Source: CAYMYN01 sp964394665 (GTDB lineage Bacteria > Planctomycetota > UBA1135 > GCA-002686595). From it: a stretch of DNA of 64,000 nt. The stretch spans positions 248,001-312,000 of the forward strand of contig CAYMYN010000002.1 of the NCBI GenBank assembly GCA_964394665.1, given 5' to 3'. A program made the translations under genes and the position numbers. Below, in pieces: positions 24,908 to 33,646 of this stretch. Each line of letters starts with the position of its first letter. Position 1 is the stretch's first letter. The notes under the pieces were generated by a model. It made no database searches and was not told the DNA's origin. It saw only the letters and a program-made list of their open reading frames with translations.

Positions 24908-25963
24908 ATGGACGCCGCGACTCACCAGCGCCCCGCTCTCGAGGAACCCGAGGAGCGCACCGTCGTCGGCCACGCCCTGGTGTGGTCATTGGCCCGCGCG
25001 CCGCTCTGGCTGCTGACGTACGGCGTGCAGTTCCTGCTCGCCGCGCTGCCGGCCTACGCCGTCTACGTCTGGTACGAAGGCGTGACCCAGAACCGCTACG
25101 CACCCGAGGACCTGCTGCACCATCTCGACGTGGTGTTCCGCACCGACCACGGGAGCTCCCTCGCGCAGCTCCAGGGCGGCGGCGGCGCCCAGCTCGTGTT
25201 CCTGGTCGCGGCGAGCCTGCTGTTGGGCGTCTTCTTCGCGGGCGGTTGGCTGCAGATCGTGCTCGAGCGCACCCAGGGCCAGCAGGTGCGACGCTTCCTC
25301 TATGGCGGCGCGCGCTACTTCTGGCGCTTCGCGCGCTTGCTCGTGTGGACCCTACTCGCCCTGGCGCTCGCGCGTTGGGTCCTCTACGGCCGCCCCTGGC
25401 AGGAGCTCGTGCTCGGTTCGTGGCTCGGCGTGCCCGAGCACGACCGGTCGGCGCTCGAGACGCTCTCCTCCGAGGAGACAGCGAGGCTCCTGGGCTGGCT
25501 GCGCGACGGCGCGTTCGCGGTGTTCTTCGCCTTGCTGCTCACCTGGGGCGACTACACGCGCACGCGGCTCGCGCTGCAGGACACGCGCTCGACGATCGGC
25601 GCGGGCCTCATGACCTTCTTCACCCTGCTGCGCCATCCGATCCGCACCCTGCGGCCGATGCTGGCCCTGGTGCTGGTCGAGGCCGTCGTGCTGGTCGGGC
25701 TGTCGTACTTGGCGCGTTGGATCGGCGATGGGCTCGCCGAGGCCGCCTCGTGGTGGCGCGTGGCGGCGATCTTCGTGATCTTCCAGCTCGCGATCCTGCC
25801 TCGGCACATCATCCGCGGCGCCCGCTACGCCGCCGCCGCGCTGGTGAGCAAGCAGATCGTGCGCCCGCTGTTCCGCCCCGACCCCTGGAAGGCCAGCATC
25901 GGCGGCCCCGGCGGCCCGCGTTATCCGCTCGAGGAAGGCGACGAGTACGGCGTTTCGCTCTGA
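24908..25963 (+). CDS. Multi-pass membrane protein paired with M1 peptidase
   Basis: This 351-residue protein has about six hydrophobic segments (near 35-58, 95-117, 143-160, 200-217, 255-275, 285-305) separated by basic loops. No family name is recognised. It starts two bases after the M1 peptidase stop, so the two are translationally linked, and the pair probably functions together at the envelope. The C-terminus (PRYPLEEGDEYGVSL) is hydrophilic. Confidence 0.75.
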   Translation: MDAATHQRPALEEPEERTVVGHALVWSLARAPLWLLTYGVQFLLAALPAYAVYVWYEGVTQNRYAPEDLLHHLDVVFRTDHGSSLAQLQGGGGAQLVFLVAASLLLGVFFAGGWLQIVLERTQGQQVRRFLYGGARYFWRFARLLVWTLLALALARWVLYGRPWQELVLGSWLGVPEHDRSALETLSSEETARLLGWLRDGAFAVFFALLLTWGDYTRTRLALQDTRSTIGAGLMTFFTLLRHPIRTLRPMLALVLVEAVVLVGLSYLARWIGDGLAEAASWWRVAAIFVIFQLAILPRHIIRGARYAAAALVSKQIVRPLFRPDPWKASIGGPGGPRYPLEEGDEYGVSL

Positions 25964-25975
25964 TCGCGGGCGACG

Positions 25976-26371
25976 ATGAGCCCCAAGCCGCGCGACGATC
26001 CGAAGCCCGAGGGTGCGCCCCGCCCGCGGAGTCCCTTCGAGGCACTGCGCGGGCTCGTGCCGGACGGGCCCGCGCCCGCCGCGGAGCCCGGTTCAGGGCC
26101 CGCTCCCGAGCCTGCGCGGCCCGCGGGCTCGCGCGCGCGGGTCACCGTTCGCCGCGAGCGCTCGGGCCGCGGCGGCAAGAGCGTGACGCTCGCGGAGGGG
26201 CCGGGGCTCGTGGGCCAGGACCTCGACTTGCTCGCGCGCCAGTGTGCGAGCGCGCTGGGCCTCGGGGCGCGGATCGAGGGGGAGGCCCTCGTCGTGCAGG
26301 GGGACCAGGTGGAGCGCTTGCTCGCCTGGCTCAGCGGCCGCGGATTCGGACACGTCACCCGCGGCAACTGA
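25976..26371 (+). CDS. SUI1/YciH-family translation-initiation-like protein
   Basis: The 131-residue product has a disordered Pro-rich N-terminal half and a C-terminal SUI1 domain (about 52-130): VRRERSGRGGKSVTL, then DLDLLARQCASALGLGARIEG, then ALVVQGDQVERLLAWL. These match the eIF1/YciH core (RERKGRGGK, GcGGtVK, IQGDhr). YciH binds the ribosome and can influence start-site fidelity; its role in most bacteria is unclear. The N-terminal extension is longer than in E. coli YciH. Confidence 0.8.
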   Translation: MSPKPRDDPKPEGAPRPRSPFEALRGLVPDGPAPAAEPGSGPAPEPARPAGSRARVTVRRERSGRGGKSVTLAEGPGLVGQDLDLLARQCASALGLGARIEGEALVVQGDQVERLLAWLSGRGFGHVTRGN

Positions 26372-26454
26372 GCCGGGACACGCTGGATTTCCGCGCGCTG
26401 GACTCGAGGCCGGTATCCTGCCGAGGTCGCGATTCGATCCACCCGGAGTCCGCC

Positions 26455-27801
26455 ATGCGCCTCGCCAAGCTTCTTCCGTTCGCGTTCCTCGTCACTTGCG
26501 GTCTGTGTGCCTGCGACCGCACGACCTTCGAGGTGCACGTCGAGCCCGACGGCGCGCGGTTCGTGCGCTCCCTCGCGGTTTGGCACGACGTCGAGTCGAA
26601 GGGATCCGGGGCGCGCGGGCCGCGTGAGCTCCCGGCGAAGCAAGCCGCGCGGCTGGCGGCGCTCTATGGCGCGTCCAAGTTCGAACCGGGCACGGTCCTG
26701 AGCGCGTCCTTCGCGCGCGCGGCGCCCGACGATCTGGGCGGGGCGGGGCGCTACCTGCGGCTCGCGACGCCGCTGGGCGACCTCGTGCACTACCAGGAGC
26801 GCGTGGGCGGCGACGACGATCTGGTGGCGCACGCGCGGCGCGTGACGGCGGCCGGCGAGCGCGCGGCGGCGCTCGTAGCGGCCTGGTTGCGCAGCGAGCT
26901 CGGGGGCGCGCCGCGCTGGGCGGTGCTCGAGCCGCAGCTCGGCGCGCCGCTCGCGCGGGACGTGGCCAACCTGTCCTTCGCACTCCAGCTCGAGCTGGAC
27001 TCTCGGCGCTCGATCTCGCCGGAGGGGGACTCCTCCGGCCACGCAGAGGGTGTGGCCGCGCGCCTGTCGATGTACTGCGTCGAGCGCGGCTACTTCGAGC
27101 TCGAGGACCTGCCGCTGCTCCTGCGCGCGGCCTCGAACGACGGCGACTCGGCGGAGGATGCCTCGCTCGCGCCGCTGCAGCGTCTGCTCGCGCGGCGCAT
27201 GGGCCTGGACGCCGGGGAGGACCTGCCCGAACAGCTCGGTTTCCTCGCCAGTTCCAAGTCGGCGAGGGCTTCGTGGGAACGCTTCGAGGCTTCGGCGGAG
27301 TTCGCCGCGCTCCTCGCTTCGTGGCCCACGCCAGATGGCGAGGACGCGCTGGGCGCGCTGCTCTCGGACCTCTTCGGCGCGGCGTTCGGATGGACGCAGG
27401 AGCGACTCGTCCTCTCGCTCACCACGCGCGGTGCGCCGCACTGGACCAACGGCGCATGGGATGCCGACACGTCGCGCGTGCGCTGGGAGCTGGACATTCC
27501 CGGCCCGCTGCGCCTGCCCGCGATCTGCTACGCGACCTGGGCTGAGCCGAACGAGGCTGCGCAGGGCGCGCTCCTGGGCGGCGTCGCCCTGCGCGGTCGC
27601 GCGCTGCTCGACTACGCCGTGTGGTACGCGGGCCTGGGCGAGGCCGAGCGCGTGGACTGGGACCGGCAGCTCGCGACCCTCGACCCGTCGCGCTCGCTCG
27701 CCCCGCAGCTCGAGGCCCTGACGCCCCCCGCCCTCGGGTCCGGTTTCGGCGACCCGCGCAACTCGCTCGCGGCCGGCCTGGGCCTCGCCGAGGCCCGATA
27801 G
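26455..27801 (+). CDS. Large lipoprotein of unknown function
   Basis: The 448-residue product starts with a lipoprotein signal (FLVTCGLCAC, lipidated Cys about 21). The mature part is mixed alpha/beta with many Ala/Leu/Glu helices and no recognised domain. The ATG at 26455 follows a GGAG-like site. It is separated by about 80 bases from the SUI1 gene. Codon usage is like the neighbours. Confidence 0.6.
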   Translation: MRLAKLLPFAFLVTCGLCACDRTTFEVHVEPDGARFVRSLAVWHDVESKGSGARGPRELPAKQAARLAALYGASKFEPGTVLSASFARAAPDDLGGAGRYLRLATPLGDLVHYQERVGGDDDLVAHARRVTAAGERAAALVAAWLRSELGGAPRWAVLEPQLGAPLARDVANLSFALQLELDSRRSISPEGDSSGHAEGVAARLSMYCVERGYFELEDLPLLLRAASNDGDSAEDASLAPLQRLLARRMGLDAGEDLPEQLGFLASSKSARASWERFEASAEFAALLASWPTPDGEDALGALLSDLFGAAFGWTQERLVLSLTTRGAPHWTNGAWDADTSRVRWELDIPGPLRLPAICYATWAEPNEAAQGALLGGVALRGRALLDYAVWYAGLGEAERVDWDRQLATLDPSRSLAPQLEALTPPALGSGFGDPRNSLAAGLGLAEAR

Positions 27802-27877
27802 CGGCCCGGCGCGGGCCCGAGAAATCCCGAACCCTTCGGCAACCGGACCGCCGGACCCCGTTAGATTCCATCCCAAG

Positions 27878-28006
27878 GTGCGCGTGGCTCCCGGCACGAC
27901 GGTCTTCGTCGGCCCGATGCCCCTGGCCGATGGGCGCGAACTCGGCGCGCTGATTCGCGCCGAGCTCGTGCAGCCCGCGAAGGCACGGGAACTCGACCCG
28001 CGCTGA
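27878..28006 (+). CDS. Possible 42-residue protein
   Basis: A GTG-initiated frame encodes a short, compositionally ordinary peptide (VRVAPGTTVFVGPMPLADGR...). It has a coding-like third-base GC bias, and an AT-richer stretch (TTAGATTCC) lies just upstream. It is followed by a strong hairpin. There is no homology evidence, so it may be spurious. Confidence 0.25.
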   Translation: MRVAPGTTVFVGPMPLADGRELGALIRAELVQPAKARELDPR

Positions 28007-28021
28007 ATCGAACGGAGTGGA

Positions 28022-28047
28022 GCCGCCGCCGCGTGCGCGGCGGCGGC
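28022..28047. terminator. Hairpin between convergent transcripts
   Basis: GCCGCCGCCGCG (28022-28033) and CGCGGCGGCGGC (28036-28047) pair perfectly over 12 bp with a two-base TG centre. It lies between the plus-strand lipoprotein region and the stop of the minus-strand DoxX gene, so it could end transcription in both directions. Confidence 0.65.
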
Positions 28048-28057
28048 CCCTGGGAGA

Positions 28058-28528
28058 TCACTTGCGGATCGCGGGCTCGGGGTCGCCGGCGATGACGCGG
28101 TCGAAGGAGATGCGGCCGGGGCCGGCGAGGAAGACCAGCAGCGCCACGGCGAGATAGAGCAGCGCGAACTCCTTGCTCGGAGAAGCGCCCCAGAGCGGAT
28201 CGTTGGCGTGCACCTTGAAGGCCGCGACGGCCATCGTGCCGGCCACGGCGAGCGCGGCCGGGCGGGTCAGTAGGCCGATCGCCATCAGCGCGCCGCCCAG
28301 GAGTTCCGAGAGGCCCGCGGCCCAGGCGGCGACGAGGGGCATCGGAAAGCCCATCCCCTCGATGCCCTGGACGAAGGCCTCGCTCGGCCCGATGGATCCC
28401 TCGCGCACGAGCTTGCTCCAGCCGTGGCCGAGGGCCATCGCGACGCCGGCGAAGGCACGCACGATGAACAGTCCCAGGTCTGCGCGCCAGTAGCCGAGGT
28501 CGCGGGATTCGAAGAAGAAGTGTTTCAT
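28058..28528 (-). CDS. DoxX-family membrane protein
   Basis: The 156-residue protein has four hydrophobic helices and the DoxX pattern: DLGLFIVRAFAGVAMALGHGWSKL at the start, then GLSELLGGALMAIGLLTRPAALAVAGTMAVAAFKVH. DoxX proteins are small inner-membrane proteins linked to oxidative and thiol stress in some bacteria. The ATG overlaps the stop of the upstream nitroreductase gene by four bases, so the two form an operon. Confidence 0.85.
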   Translation of the reverse strand: MKHFFFESRDLGYWRADLGLFIVRAFAGVAMALGHGWSKLVREGSIGPSEAFVQGIEGMGFPMPLVAAWAAGLSELLGGALMAIGLLTRPAALAVAGTMAVAAFKVHANDPLWGASPSKEFALLYLAVALLVFLAGPGRISFDRVIAGDPEPAIRK

Positions 28529-29154
28529 CGGGAGAAGGGGCCGGGCTGTCGGGGGGCCGGGAGTTGGAGGGTTGATCCGAAGCTGCCACCGAAGGCGAGC
28601 TCGGCCAAGGGTTTGCGGGTCCGCGGCGCAAGCTCGCGTTCGCGCAGCTCGTCCGGGAGTCGGGTCGGATCCCCCGGATGTCCGAGGGCGATCATGGCGA
28701 CGGGTTCGAATCCGGCTGGAATCGAGAGCTCGGCACGCGCGCGTTCGGCGTCGAAGCCCGCCATCTGGTGCGCGACCAAGCCCAAGGCCGTCGATTGGAC
28801 GAGGAGGTTCCCGACCGCGAGCCCGACGTCGTGCCAGGCGTGACGGTTGGGTTTGTCGTTGCGCGTGAAGCTCGTGCGCGCGATGGAAAGAACCAGCAGC
28901 GGCGCCTTCTCGGCCCACACGCGATTGGTCGCTGCCAGGCAGGTCGCCAGTCGCTCGAAGGCGACCTCGTCCGTGCGCTCGGCCACGACGAAGCGCCAGG
29001 GTTGTTCGTTGAAGCACGAGGGCGCCCAGCGGGCGGCCTCGAGCAGGCTCGCGAGGTGCTCGGGGGAGATCGGGCGCTCGGAGAACGCGCGCGGGCTCCA
29101 GCGCTCGACGATCAGGCGTTCGAGGGGGTGCTCGGCGGGTGCGGGTTTGTGCAT
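28525..29154 (-). CDS. Nitroreductase-family FMN oxidoreductase
   Basis: The 209-residue product has the family start RWSPRAFSERPISPEHLASLLEAARWAPSCFNEQPWRFVV, containing the FMN phosphate-binding Arg/Ser residues, and the central RHAWHDVGLAVGNLLVQSTALGLVAHQMAGF block. This family reduces nitro compounds, quinones or flavins with NAD(P)H. The true substrate is unknown. It is coupled to DoxX. Confidence 0.88.
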   Translation of the reverse strand: MHKPAPAEHPLERLIVERWSPRAFSERPISPEHLASLLEAARWAPSCFNEQPWRFVVAERTDEVAFERLATCLAATNRVWAEKAPLLVLSIARTSFTRNDKPNRHAWHDVGLAVGNLLVQSTALGLVAHQMAGFDAERARAELSIPAGFEPVAMIALGHPGDPTRLPDELRERELAPRTRKPLAELAFGGSFGSTLQLPAPRQPGPFSR

Positions 29155-29184
29155 GGTTCCGGTTCCTACGCTCGGAGAGCGGGG

Positions 29185-29919
29185 TCAGCGTCGCGCCCGG
29201 GCGCGGAGCGGTGCGATGGGCGGCAGGCGCAGCTCGAGGGGCGCCCCCAGGGTGTACTCCGCGGGCGACGTGCGCGAGAGGAAGGCCAGGGCCTCCACGC
29301 CCGCGTCGAGGGCCCGGCGCAGACCGGCGCCATAGGCCGGGTCGATGTCGTCGGCGGGCTCGAAGTGCCGCGCGTCGCCGCGGCTCACGAGGTAGACCAT
29401 CATCGCCCGCTCGCCCGCCGCGACGCGCGCCGCGAGCTCCTCGAGGTGCCCCAGCCCGCGCGCCGTGACGGCGTCCGGGAAACGCGCGACGCCCTCCTGG
29501 ACCAGGGTCGTGCACTTCACCTCGACGTAGCAGGGCGGGCGTCCCTCGTCCTCGAGCAGGATGTCGATGCGGCTCTTCGCGCCGTAGGGCACTTCGCGCC
29601 GCAAGCGCGCGTAGCCCGAGAGCGTCGGGATCGCGTCGGCCGCGATGGCCTCGGCGACGACCGCGTTCGGCAGGGAGGTGTCGACGTGCACCCACGTTTC
29701 GCCGATGCGCACGCTCTGCAGGGTGTAGCGCAGCTTGCGCGTCGCGCTCTCGCTGTCGCGCAGCACCACCGGCGCGCCCTCGGGCACGCACCCCAGCAGG
29801 CTGCCCGTGTTCGGGCAGTGGGCCGTCAGGACCTCGCCCCCCGGCAACTCGACGTCCGCCAGGAAGCGTTTGTAACGGCGCAGCAGGCGGCCTTCGAGCA
29901 GCGGGGCGTCGATGCGCAT
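29185..29919 (-). CDS. sfsA: SfsA-family protein
   Basis: The 244-residue product matches SfsA (sugar fermentation stimulation protein) over its whole length. It has an OB-like N-terminal part (LLRRYKRFLADVELPGGEVLTAHCPNTGSL) and a nuclease-like C-terminal part with SRIDILLEDEG-P-CYVEVKCTTL, which contains the D-x-E-x-K pattern of PD-(D/E)XK nucleases, and FPDAVTARGLGHLEEL. The biochemical role is not settled. The ATG at 29919 is chosen by alignment with the family start. Confidence 0.92.
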   Translation of the reverse strand: MRIDAPLLEGRLLRRYKRFLADVELPGGEVLTAHCPNTGSLLGCVPEGAPVVLRDSESATRKLRYTLQSVRIGETWVHVDTSLPNAVVAEAIAADAIPTLSGYARLRREVPYGAKSRIDILLEDEGRPPCYVEVKCTTLVQEGVARFPDAVTARGLGHLEELAARVAAGERAMMVYLVSRGDARHFEPADDIDPAYGAGLRRALDAGVEALAFLSRTSPAEYTLGAPLELRLPPIAPLRARARR

Positions 29920-29987
29920 GGGCGACCTTGTACCGGTCGCGGGCCGGGCGACCAAACCGTCCGCCGGACGATTGGTAGACTGCTCCC

Positions 29988-31436
29988 ATGTTCCGTACGT
30001 CCGGCCCCGCGCTGCTGCTGTCCGTCCTGTTCCTGGTCTCCCCGGCATTCGCCGCGCCACAGACTGCTCCCGCGGCTCCTGAAGTGCCCGAGGGCGTCCC
30101 CGCGGGCCTGGGCGCCGCCTTCCACGCCGGCCGCCGCGCGGCGCTGCGTGAGGCGCTGGGGGAGGGCCTGATCGTCCTGCGCGGGCGACCCGAGACCCGC
30201 GCCTATGCGCGCTTCTTCCAGGATCCGATGTTCTGGTACCTGACCGGGGTCGAGGGCCCCGATGCGGCGCTCGTCATGGACGCGGCCACGGGCGAGGAGC
30301 TGCTCTTCCTCCCGCGGCCGCAGAGCGCCAAGGAGATGTGGGAGGGCGAGCTGTGGGACACCGGCGACGCCTGGGTCGGCACGGTGACGGGCATCGCCCA
30401 GGTGCGCCCCGAGCGGGGCCTGGCCGACTTCCTGCGACAGCGCGTGGAGCGCGGCGCGCGGGTCTGGATCACGACCCAACCCTGGCTCGAGCTCGCGGGG
30501 TCCTTCGACCGCGCCGGTCCGTACAACCGCCGCCGCGCCGCGGATCCGCTCGACGGCCGCGGCACGCGCGAGGAGGCGCTGCGACGCTTCCTCGTCGAGG
30601 AGCTGGGCGCCGACGTGGCGGACTGCAACGAGGTGCTGTTCGAGCTGCGGCGGGTCAAGACGGTCGAGGAGATCGCCGCCTTGCGCCGCGCTTGCCAGGT
30701 CGGCGTCGAGGCCATGAACGAAGCCATGCGATCGACGCGCGCCGGGCTGATGGAGTACGAGCTCGAGGGCGTGATGGAGCTCGTGCACCGACGCCTGGGC
30801 GCCGAGGGCAACGGCTACTACGCGATCGTCGGCTCGGGGCCGAACTCGCTCGTGCTGCACCACTCGCGCAACTCGCGTCGGCTGCGCTCGGGGGAGGTCC
30901 TGCTGCTCGACTTCGGGCCCACGGTCAACCACTACGTGTGCGACATCACCCGCACCTGGCCGGTCGACGGGACCTTCACGCCGCGCATGCGCGAGCTCTA
31001 CGATGCCGTGCTCGCCGCGCAGGCGGCCGGCATCGCAGCCGCCAAGCCCGGGGCGACCATCCGTCAGGTGGATGCCGCCTGCAGCGCCGTGCTGCGCGAG
31101 CGTGGATTCCAGCGCCTGATGCGCCACGGTGCCTGCCACTGGATCGGCCTCGAGGTGCACGACGTGGGCGGCTACGACGCGCCACTCGTCCCGGGCGCGG
31201 CGCTGACGATCGAGCCGGGCCTCTACGAGCCGGCCACGGGCATCGGCATCCGCATCGAGGACGTCGTGGTCATCACCGCGGACGGCTGCGAGGTGCTGAC
31301 CGCCGGCTCACCCAAGGACCCCGACGAGGTCGAGCGCATGGTGGCCGAGGTCGGCATCCTCGACTGGCTCGACGCCGGCCGCCGGGCCCCCGTGCGGGAA
31401 GGGAGAGCCTCCGTAGGCGAACCGGGCTCCAGGTGA
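29988..31436 (+). CDS. Secreted M24 metallopeptidase (Xaa-Pro aminopeptidase type)
   Basis: The 482-residue protein has a signal peptide (to about 23), an aminopeptidase P N-terminal domain (RGRPETRAYARFFQDPMFWYLTGVEGPDA) and a pita-bread catalytic domain. The metal ligands are visible: D in LLDFGP, D in CDITRTW, H in GACHWIGLEVHD, E in TIEPGLY and E in RIEDVV. It should release N-terminal residues next to proline outside the cytoplasm. Its last codons fall within a 23-base repeat also found at the end of the gene at 33646. Confidence 0.92.
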   Translation: MFRTSGPALLLSVLFLVSPAFAAPQTAPAAPEVPEGVPAGLGAAFHAGRRAALREALGEGLIVLRGRPETRAYARFFQDPMFWYLTGVEGPDAALVMDAATGEELLFLPRPQSAKEMWEGELWDTGDAWVGTVTGIAQVRPERGLADFLRQRVERGARVWITTQPWLELAGSFDRAGPYNRRRAADPLDGRGTREEALRRFLVEELGADVADCNEVLFELRRVKTVEEIAALRRACQVGVEAMNEAMRSTRAGLMEYELEGVMELVHRRLGAEGNGYYAIVGSGPNSLVLHHSRNSRRLRSGEVLLLDFGPTVNHYVCDITRTWPVDGTFTPRMRELYDAVLAAQAAGIAAAKPGATIRQVDAACSAVLRERGFQRLMRHGACHWIGLEVHDVGGYDAPLVPGAALTIEPGLYEPATGIGIRIEDVVVITADGCEVLTAGSPKDPDEVERMVAEVGILDWLDAGRRAPVREGRASVGEPGSR

Positions 31437-31446
31437 TCCTCGCCCG
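31424..31446. repeat. Copy 1 of a 23-base direct repeat at a gene end
   Basis: GGCTCCAGGTGATC-NN-CGCCCGC is identical at 21 of 23 positions to 33635-33657. Both copies encode the final residues Gly-Ser-Arg and the TGA stop of their genes, and they flank the sigma/secretin operon. Confidence 0.5.
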
Positions 31447-31481
31447 CTGATCGCAGCGGCCGAATCGCTGTGGCAGTCCAT

Positions 31482-31502
31482 CGCCCGTCGACGGGCACTT
31501 TT
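31482..31502 (+). terminator. Hairpin with T tract after M24 peptidase
   Basis: The palindrome GCCCGTCGACGGGC (31482-31495) is followed by ACTTTTC. It lies 46 bases after the peptidase stop and before the ECF sigma gene. Confidence 0.6.
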
Positions 31503-31548
31503 CGCCTTGCATGCAACCTGGCGGGCGCGACCGCGGTAGGAAGGGGCC

Positions 31549-32082
31549 GTGGAGCGCGCGCTGTCGATGGAGGATCAGCCCGGACCGTCGCCTGGGGGAC
31601 GGCCCGGGCTCGCGGGTCTGGTGGGGGAGCTGCCGCGCGTGCGCGCCCTGCTCGCACGCCTCCTACGCCGCGCCGGCCAGGGCGCCGACGCCGACGATCT
31701 GACCCAGGAAGTCGCGCTGCGGGCCCTGCGCTACGGACGGAGCTTCGATGCGAGCCGACCGCTCGGGCCTTGGCTACGGCGCGCGGCCGTGCGGGCCTGG
31801 ATCGACGAGTCCGAACGCGCGCGGCGCAGGCCCGGCGCCCTCGAGCCCGAGACCGCGGCGGCCCGCGAGCGCGGCGACCGGCTGGCGGAGCGCGAGGAAC
31901 TGGCGTTGCTCCTCGCCAGTCTCAGCGAGAAGGAGCGCGTCGTGTTGCTGCGCTTCCACGCCGGCGGCGAATCGGTGGCCGAGATCGCCCGTGGACTCGG
32001 CCTGCCCGAGGGCACGGTCAAGTCGCACCTGCACCGGGCGCGCCGAAAACTGGTCGAACGGCGGGCGGAGGGCGAGCGATGA
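31549..32082 (+). CDS. ECF-type RNA polymerase sigma factor
   Basis: The 177-residue product has sigma region 2 (VRALLARLLRRAGQGADADDLTQEVALRALRY) and region 4 (LASLSEKERVVLLRFHAGGESVAEIARGLGLPEGTVKSHLHRARRKL) with no region 3, as in ECF sigma factors. The GTG at 31549 has an AGGAAGG site about nine bases upstream; an ATG at 31567 is an alternative. The stop overlaps the next gene (ATGA). It probably controls its own operon together with the membrane protein that follows. Confidence 0.9.
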   Translation: MERALSMEDQPGPSPGGRPGLAGLVGELPRVRALLARLLRRAGQGADADDLTQEVALRALRYGRSFDASRPLGPWLRRAAVRAWIDESERARRRPGALEPETAAARERGDRLAEREELALLLASLSEKERVVLLRFHAGGESVAEIARGLGLPEGTVKSHLHRARRKLVERRAEGER

Positions 32083-32621
32083 AGGCGGGCGACGAACTGG
32101 GTGCTTGGGAGCTCGCGCAGGAGCGCTTGGACGAGCGCCGTGATCCCTTGGCCGACCCGGAGTGGGCGAATGGCCTCGAGAGCGCGACGCGTCACGACCT
32201 CGAGCGCTTGGCGCGCAGGCTGAGCTTGCTCGAGAAGCCGCCGCGCGCACGGCTGGCGCCTCGTCTGGCGGCGGCGGCGCTGGTGTTGCTCGCGCCCGTC
32301 GCGACTTGGCTCGCCGCGCGCGACACGGACCCGGAGCAGACCTTGGAGAGCGCGCGCCTCGGATCCGAGGTGCTCGACGTCGACACCGAAGATGCTGACT
32401 CCTTCGCCGAACGGGTGGCCCCCGAGCGGATCGTCGCCGAGGCGGCGCCCGAACGACCCATGGCCCGCGTGCTGCACTACCGCCTGGTGAGCGAGACGCA
32501 GCGCGCCGGCGAGCGCACCCTCTCGATCCGCACGCCGCAGGGCGTCGAGCACCGCCGCGAGTCGAGCCGCGCCGACGCCGAGATCACCCTTGCCTGGAAC
32601 CAACGGAGTCTCCAACCATGA
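32079..32621 (+). CDS. Putative anti-sigma/membrane-anchored partner of ECF sigma
   Basis: The 180-residue product has an N-terminal cytoplasmic segment, one transmembrane helix (about 60-82, RLAAAALVLLAPVATWLAA) and an extracytoplasmic tail. This topology and the four-base overlap with the sigma gene fit an anti-sigma factor, but a zinc-binding HxxxCxxC motif is absent. The stop overlaps the next gene start (ATGA). Confidence 0.6.
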   Translation: MKAGDELGAWELAQERLDERRDPLADPEWANGLESATRHDLERLARRLSLLEKPPRARLAPRLAAAALVLLAPVATWLAARDTDPEQTLESARLGSEVLDVDTEDADSFAERVAPERIVAEAAPERPMARVLHYRLVSETQRAGERTLSIRTPQGVEHRRESSRADAEITLAWNQRSLQP

Positions 32622-33646
32622 TCGCCAGTCTCGTGCTCCTGCTGTGTGCCTCGCAATCTCCCGACGTTCCTGCCCCGACCGGAGACTCGAAGCGGGAGGT
32701 CGTGCTCTACGACGTCCGCGACATCGCCCTCTCGCAACGCGAACAGGCGGCCAGCGCCGAGGAGCGTGGTGTCCTCTTCCGGCGCGCGACCCTGGACTTC
32801 GAGCAACTCCTGAAGGCGTTCGCTCCCGTGGGCTTGGGCGAAGCGGTCTTCGCCGTGCACGGCGCCGACGGCGGCCAGGCGAGCCTAGGGGTGCTGGGCG
32901 GACCCGACTTGCATGCCTGGATGCGCGAGTGGCTGCCGTTGCAGCGCGATGGAACCATGCTGGACGTGTTCGCGCGTTTCTTCGAGGTTCCGCAGGGTCA
33001 CATGCGTGCCCTCGGGATCGACCCAGAACGCTCGCGGGCCGTCGAGGATCGGGATCTGAAGACGCTCTTGCGTTCCATGGACGGGGAGGGCGCACGCGTC
33101 CTCAGCGCACCTCGGGTCCTTGTCGGCAGCGGCTCGCGGGCCCAATTCATGGTGGGGGATCAGAAGTCCTTCGTCACGGACTGGCGCCTCGTCCGCGTCG
33201 AGCCCGGCCCGAAGGAGATCGCCGATCCCGTGATCGAGTCGATCTTCGAGGGCATCCGCTCGGACATCCTCGCCACCGCCTTGCCCGATGGAACGCTGGG
33301 GATCATCCTGAAGACCGAGCGCTCCGAGCTGCGCAGTCCGGTCGAGACGCGCCAGGTGCGTCTGCGCCCGGACGCCGCGACGACCGTGGAGCTCTCCCTG
33401 CCCGAGGTCCACACCGTGTCGCTCGAAGCGAGCCTGACCCTCGCCGACGGCACGACCGCCCTCCTGGGCATGGTCCCCGGCCGCGAAGGCCGGGAAGTCG
33501 GCACCTTGATCATGGGCCGCATCGTGCGGCCCCGCGTCGAGCCGGCCCCCGGCCCGAAGGTCGAAGGAGCGGAGACCGGGGGGGGCGCTGAGCCCCCTCT
33601 CGCTTGGGACAAGTCCCCGGACGTCCGGGAGAGCGGCTCCAGGTGA
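32618..33646 (+). CDS. Exported secretin-core-like protein
   Basis: The 342-residue product has a short signal sequence (MIASLVLLLCASQS). A C-terminal module (about 155-305) resembles the secretin core: VLSAPRVLVGSGSRAQFMVGDQKSFVTDWRL, then a G-x-x-L-K-T-type repeat, then VSLEASLTLADGTTALLGMVPG. This recalls the S-APR-L-TLDGQEASF-VG and DG-T-LLGG patterns of secretins. It is shorter than a real secretin, so it may be a regulatory or degenerate relative. It is the last gene of the sigma operon. Confidence 0.65.
   Translation: MIASLVLLLCASQSPDVPAPTGDSKREVVLYDVRDIALSQREQAASAEERGVLFRRATLDFEQLLKAFAPVGLGEAVFAVHGADGGQASLGVLGGPDLHAWMREWLPLQRDGTMLDVFARFFEVPQGHMRALGIDPERSRAVEDRDLKTLLRSMDGEGARVLSAPRVLVGSGSRAQFMVGDQKSFVTDWRLVRVEPGPKEIADPVIESIFEGIRSDILATALPDGTLGIILKTERSELRSPVETRQVRLRPDAATTVELSLPEVHTVSLEASLTLADGTTALLGMVPGREGREVGTLIMGRIVRPRVEPAPGPKVEGAETGGGAEPPLAWDKSPDVRESGSR

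Noticed and set aside
28690..28720. A tRNA-like TPsiC sequence (GGTTCGAATCC) on the plus strand
   Set aside because: It lies inside the minus-strand nitroreductase gene and encodes conserved residues. No acceptor or anticodon stem can be formed around it.
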